Positions 63,942 to 64,000 of a DNA stretch of 64,000 bases are shown one piece after another (the first letter of the stretch is position 1; every line of letters starts with the position of its first letter). A program made the position numbers and the translations under genes. This DNA is from Tenacibaculum ovolyticum DSM 18103. Its GTDB lineage: Bacteria; Bacteroidota; Bacteroidia; Flavobacteriales; Flavobacteriaceae. Under the pieces are notes generated by a model. The model was not told the DNA's origin and did not search any database. It worked only from the letters and a program-made list of their open reading frames with translations. The stretch is taken from positions 1 through 64,000 of the forward strand of contig NZ_KE387163.1 of assembly GCF_000430545.1 (NCBI RefSeq), written 5' to 3'.

Positions 63942-64000
63942 TTAATTATAATTTTCAGGATTTAGTTTTTTAAAGGTTTCGGCTTTGTTTTTTAAAAAAC
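63942..64000 (-). CDS. 3' end of a minus-strand gene running off the window
   Basis: Read on the minus strand, the frame is open from the window edge and gives a protein-like end, KNKAETFKKLNPENYN, followed by TAA at 63942-63944. Only about 19 codons are visible, so the gene and product cannot be identified. Confidence 0.4.
   Translation of the reverse strand, partial: FLKNKAETFKKLNPENYN

Noticed and set aside
1..64000. tRNA, rRNA and CRISPR arrays
   Set aside because: No cloverleaf-like GC-rich stretch, rRNA core sequence or regularly spaced short repeat was noticed on either strand by eye. A dedicated scan could still find a weak case.

Overview
The window comes from a member of the Bacteroidota, most likely a marine flavobacterium of the Tenacibaculum/Polaribacter type (inference). 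The DNA is very AT-rich and Shine-Dalgarno sequences are mostly absent. Several genes have the Bacteroidota -7 promoter box TAnnTTTG. Signal peptides often end in FSQ or FGQ. SprB repeats and a type IX secretion (T9SS) C-terminal sorting domain are present.

Region 1 (about 1-30.9 kb) is an accessory island. It opens with the tail of an IS3-type insertion sequence and a 66-bp fragment that duplicates the 3' end and terminator region of the lipoprotein gene at 32302. An eight-gene operon follows (622-23452), with junctions of -1 to +13 nt. It encodes a giant beta-rich secreted protein, a fibronectin-III protein, two paralogous SprB-type proteins, a ~1690-aa SprB-repeat adhesin with a T9SS tail, a PKD-repeat lipoprotein, a 2154-aa polymorphic toxin and a small probable immunity protein. 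The toxin has a TANFOR-like N-terminus, an FN3 domain, a zincin protease and an EndoU-like nuclease tip. Next come a decayed gene stretch, an orphan small gene and a REP-associated tyrosine transposase (RAYT) between inverted REP hairpins. A second cluster (25115-30458) holds two more paralogs of the short SprB-type proteins and an outer-membrane barrel with a helical tail. Near-identical direct repeats run across gene junctions in both clusters, and a 31-codon signal-peptide remnant remains, showing recent cassette duplication. I regard the whole island as a cell-surface adhesin and toxin-delivery locus; that function is inferred.

Region 2 (30.9-36 kb): a complete IS3-family element (30915-32290) sits between the stop codon of a lipoprotein gene and its terminator. 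The lipoprotein gene is in a minus-strand operon with a TonB-dependent receptor and a His-rich exported peptide, probably for metal uptake.

Region 3 (35.7-45.6 kb) is core chromosome: a small lipoprotein with purB, a group III truncated haemoglobin, a VWA membrane protein, an acyl-CoA thioesterase, and a LytTR two-component pair divergent from a TonB-type outer-membrane receptor.

Region 4 (45.8-54.2 kb) is a heavy-metal efflux locus: a His-rich peptide, a CusA/CzcA pump fused to a TolC-like protein, a membrane-fusion protein, a HupE-like protein, a membrane-anchored protein, and then a prohibitin-family protein.

Region 5 (54.3-64 kb) is mostly housekeeping: an unknown acidic protein, a DEAD-box helicase with a long leader, a TlpA-like lipoprotein without its redox cysteines, a YbiT-type ABC-F ATPase with one degenerate ATP site, an M1 metallopeptidase, a DUF6702-type protein, a CarboxypepD_reg-like protein and the very end of one more minus-strand gene.
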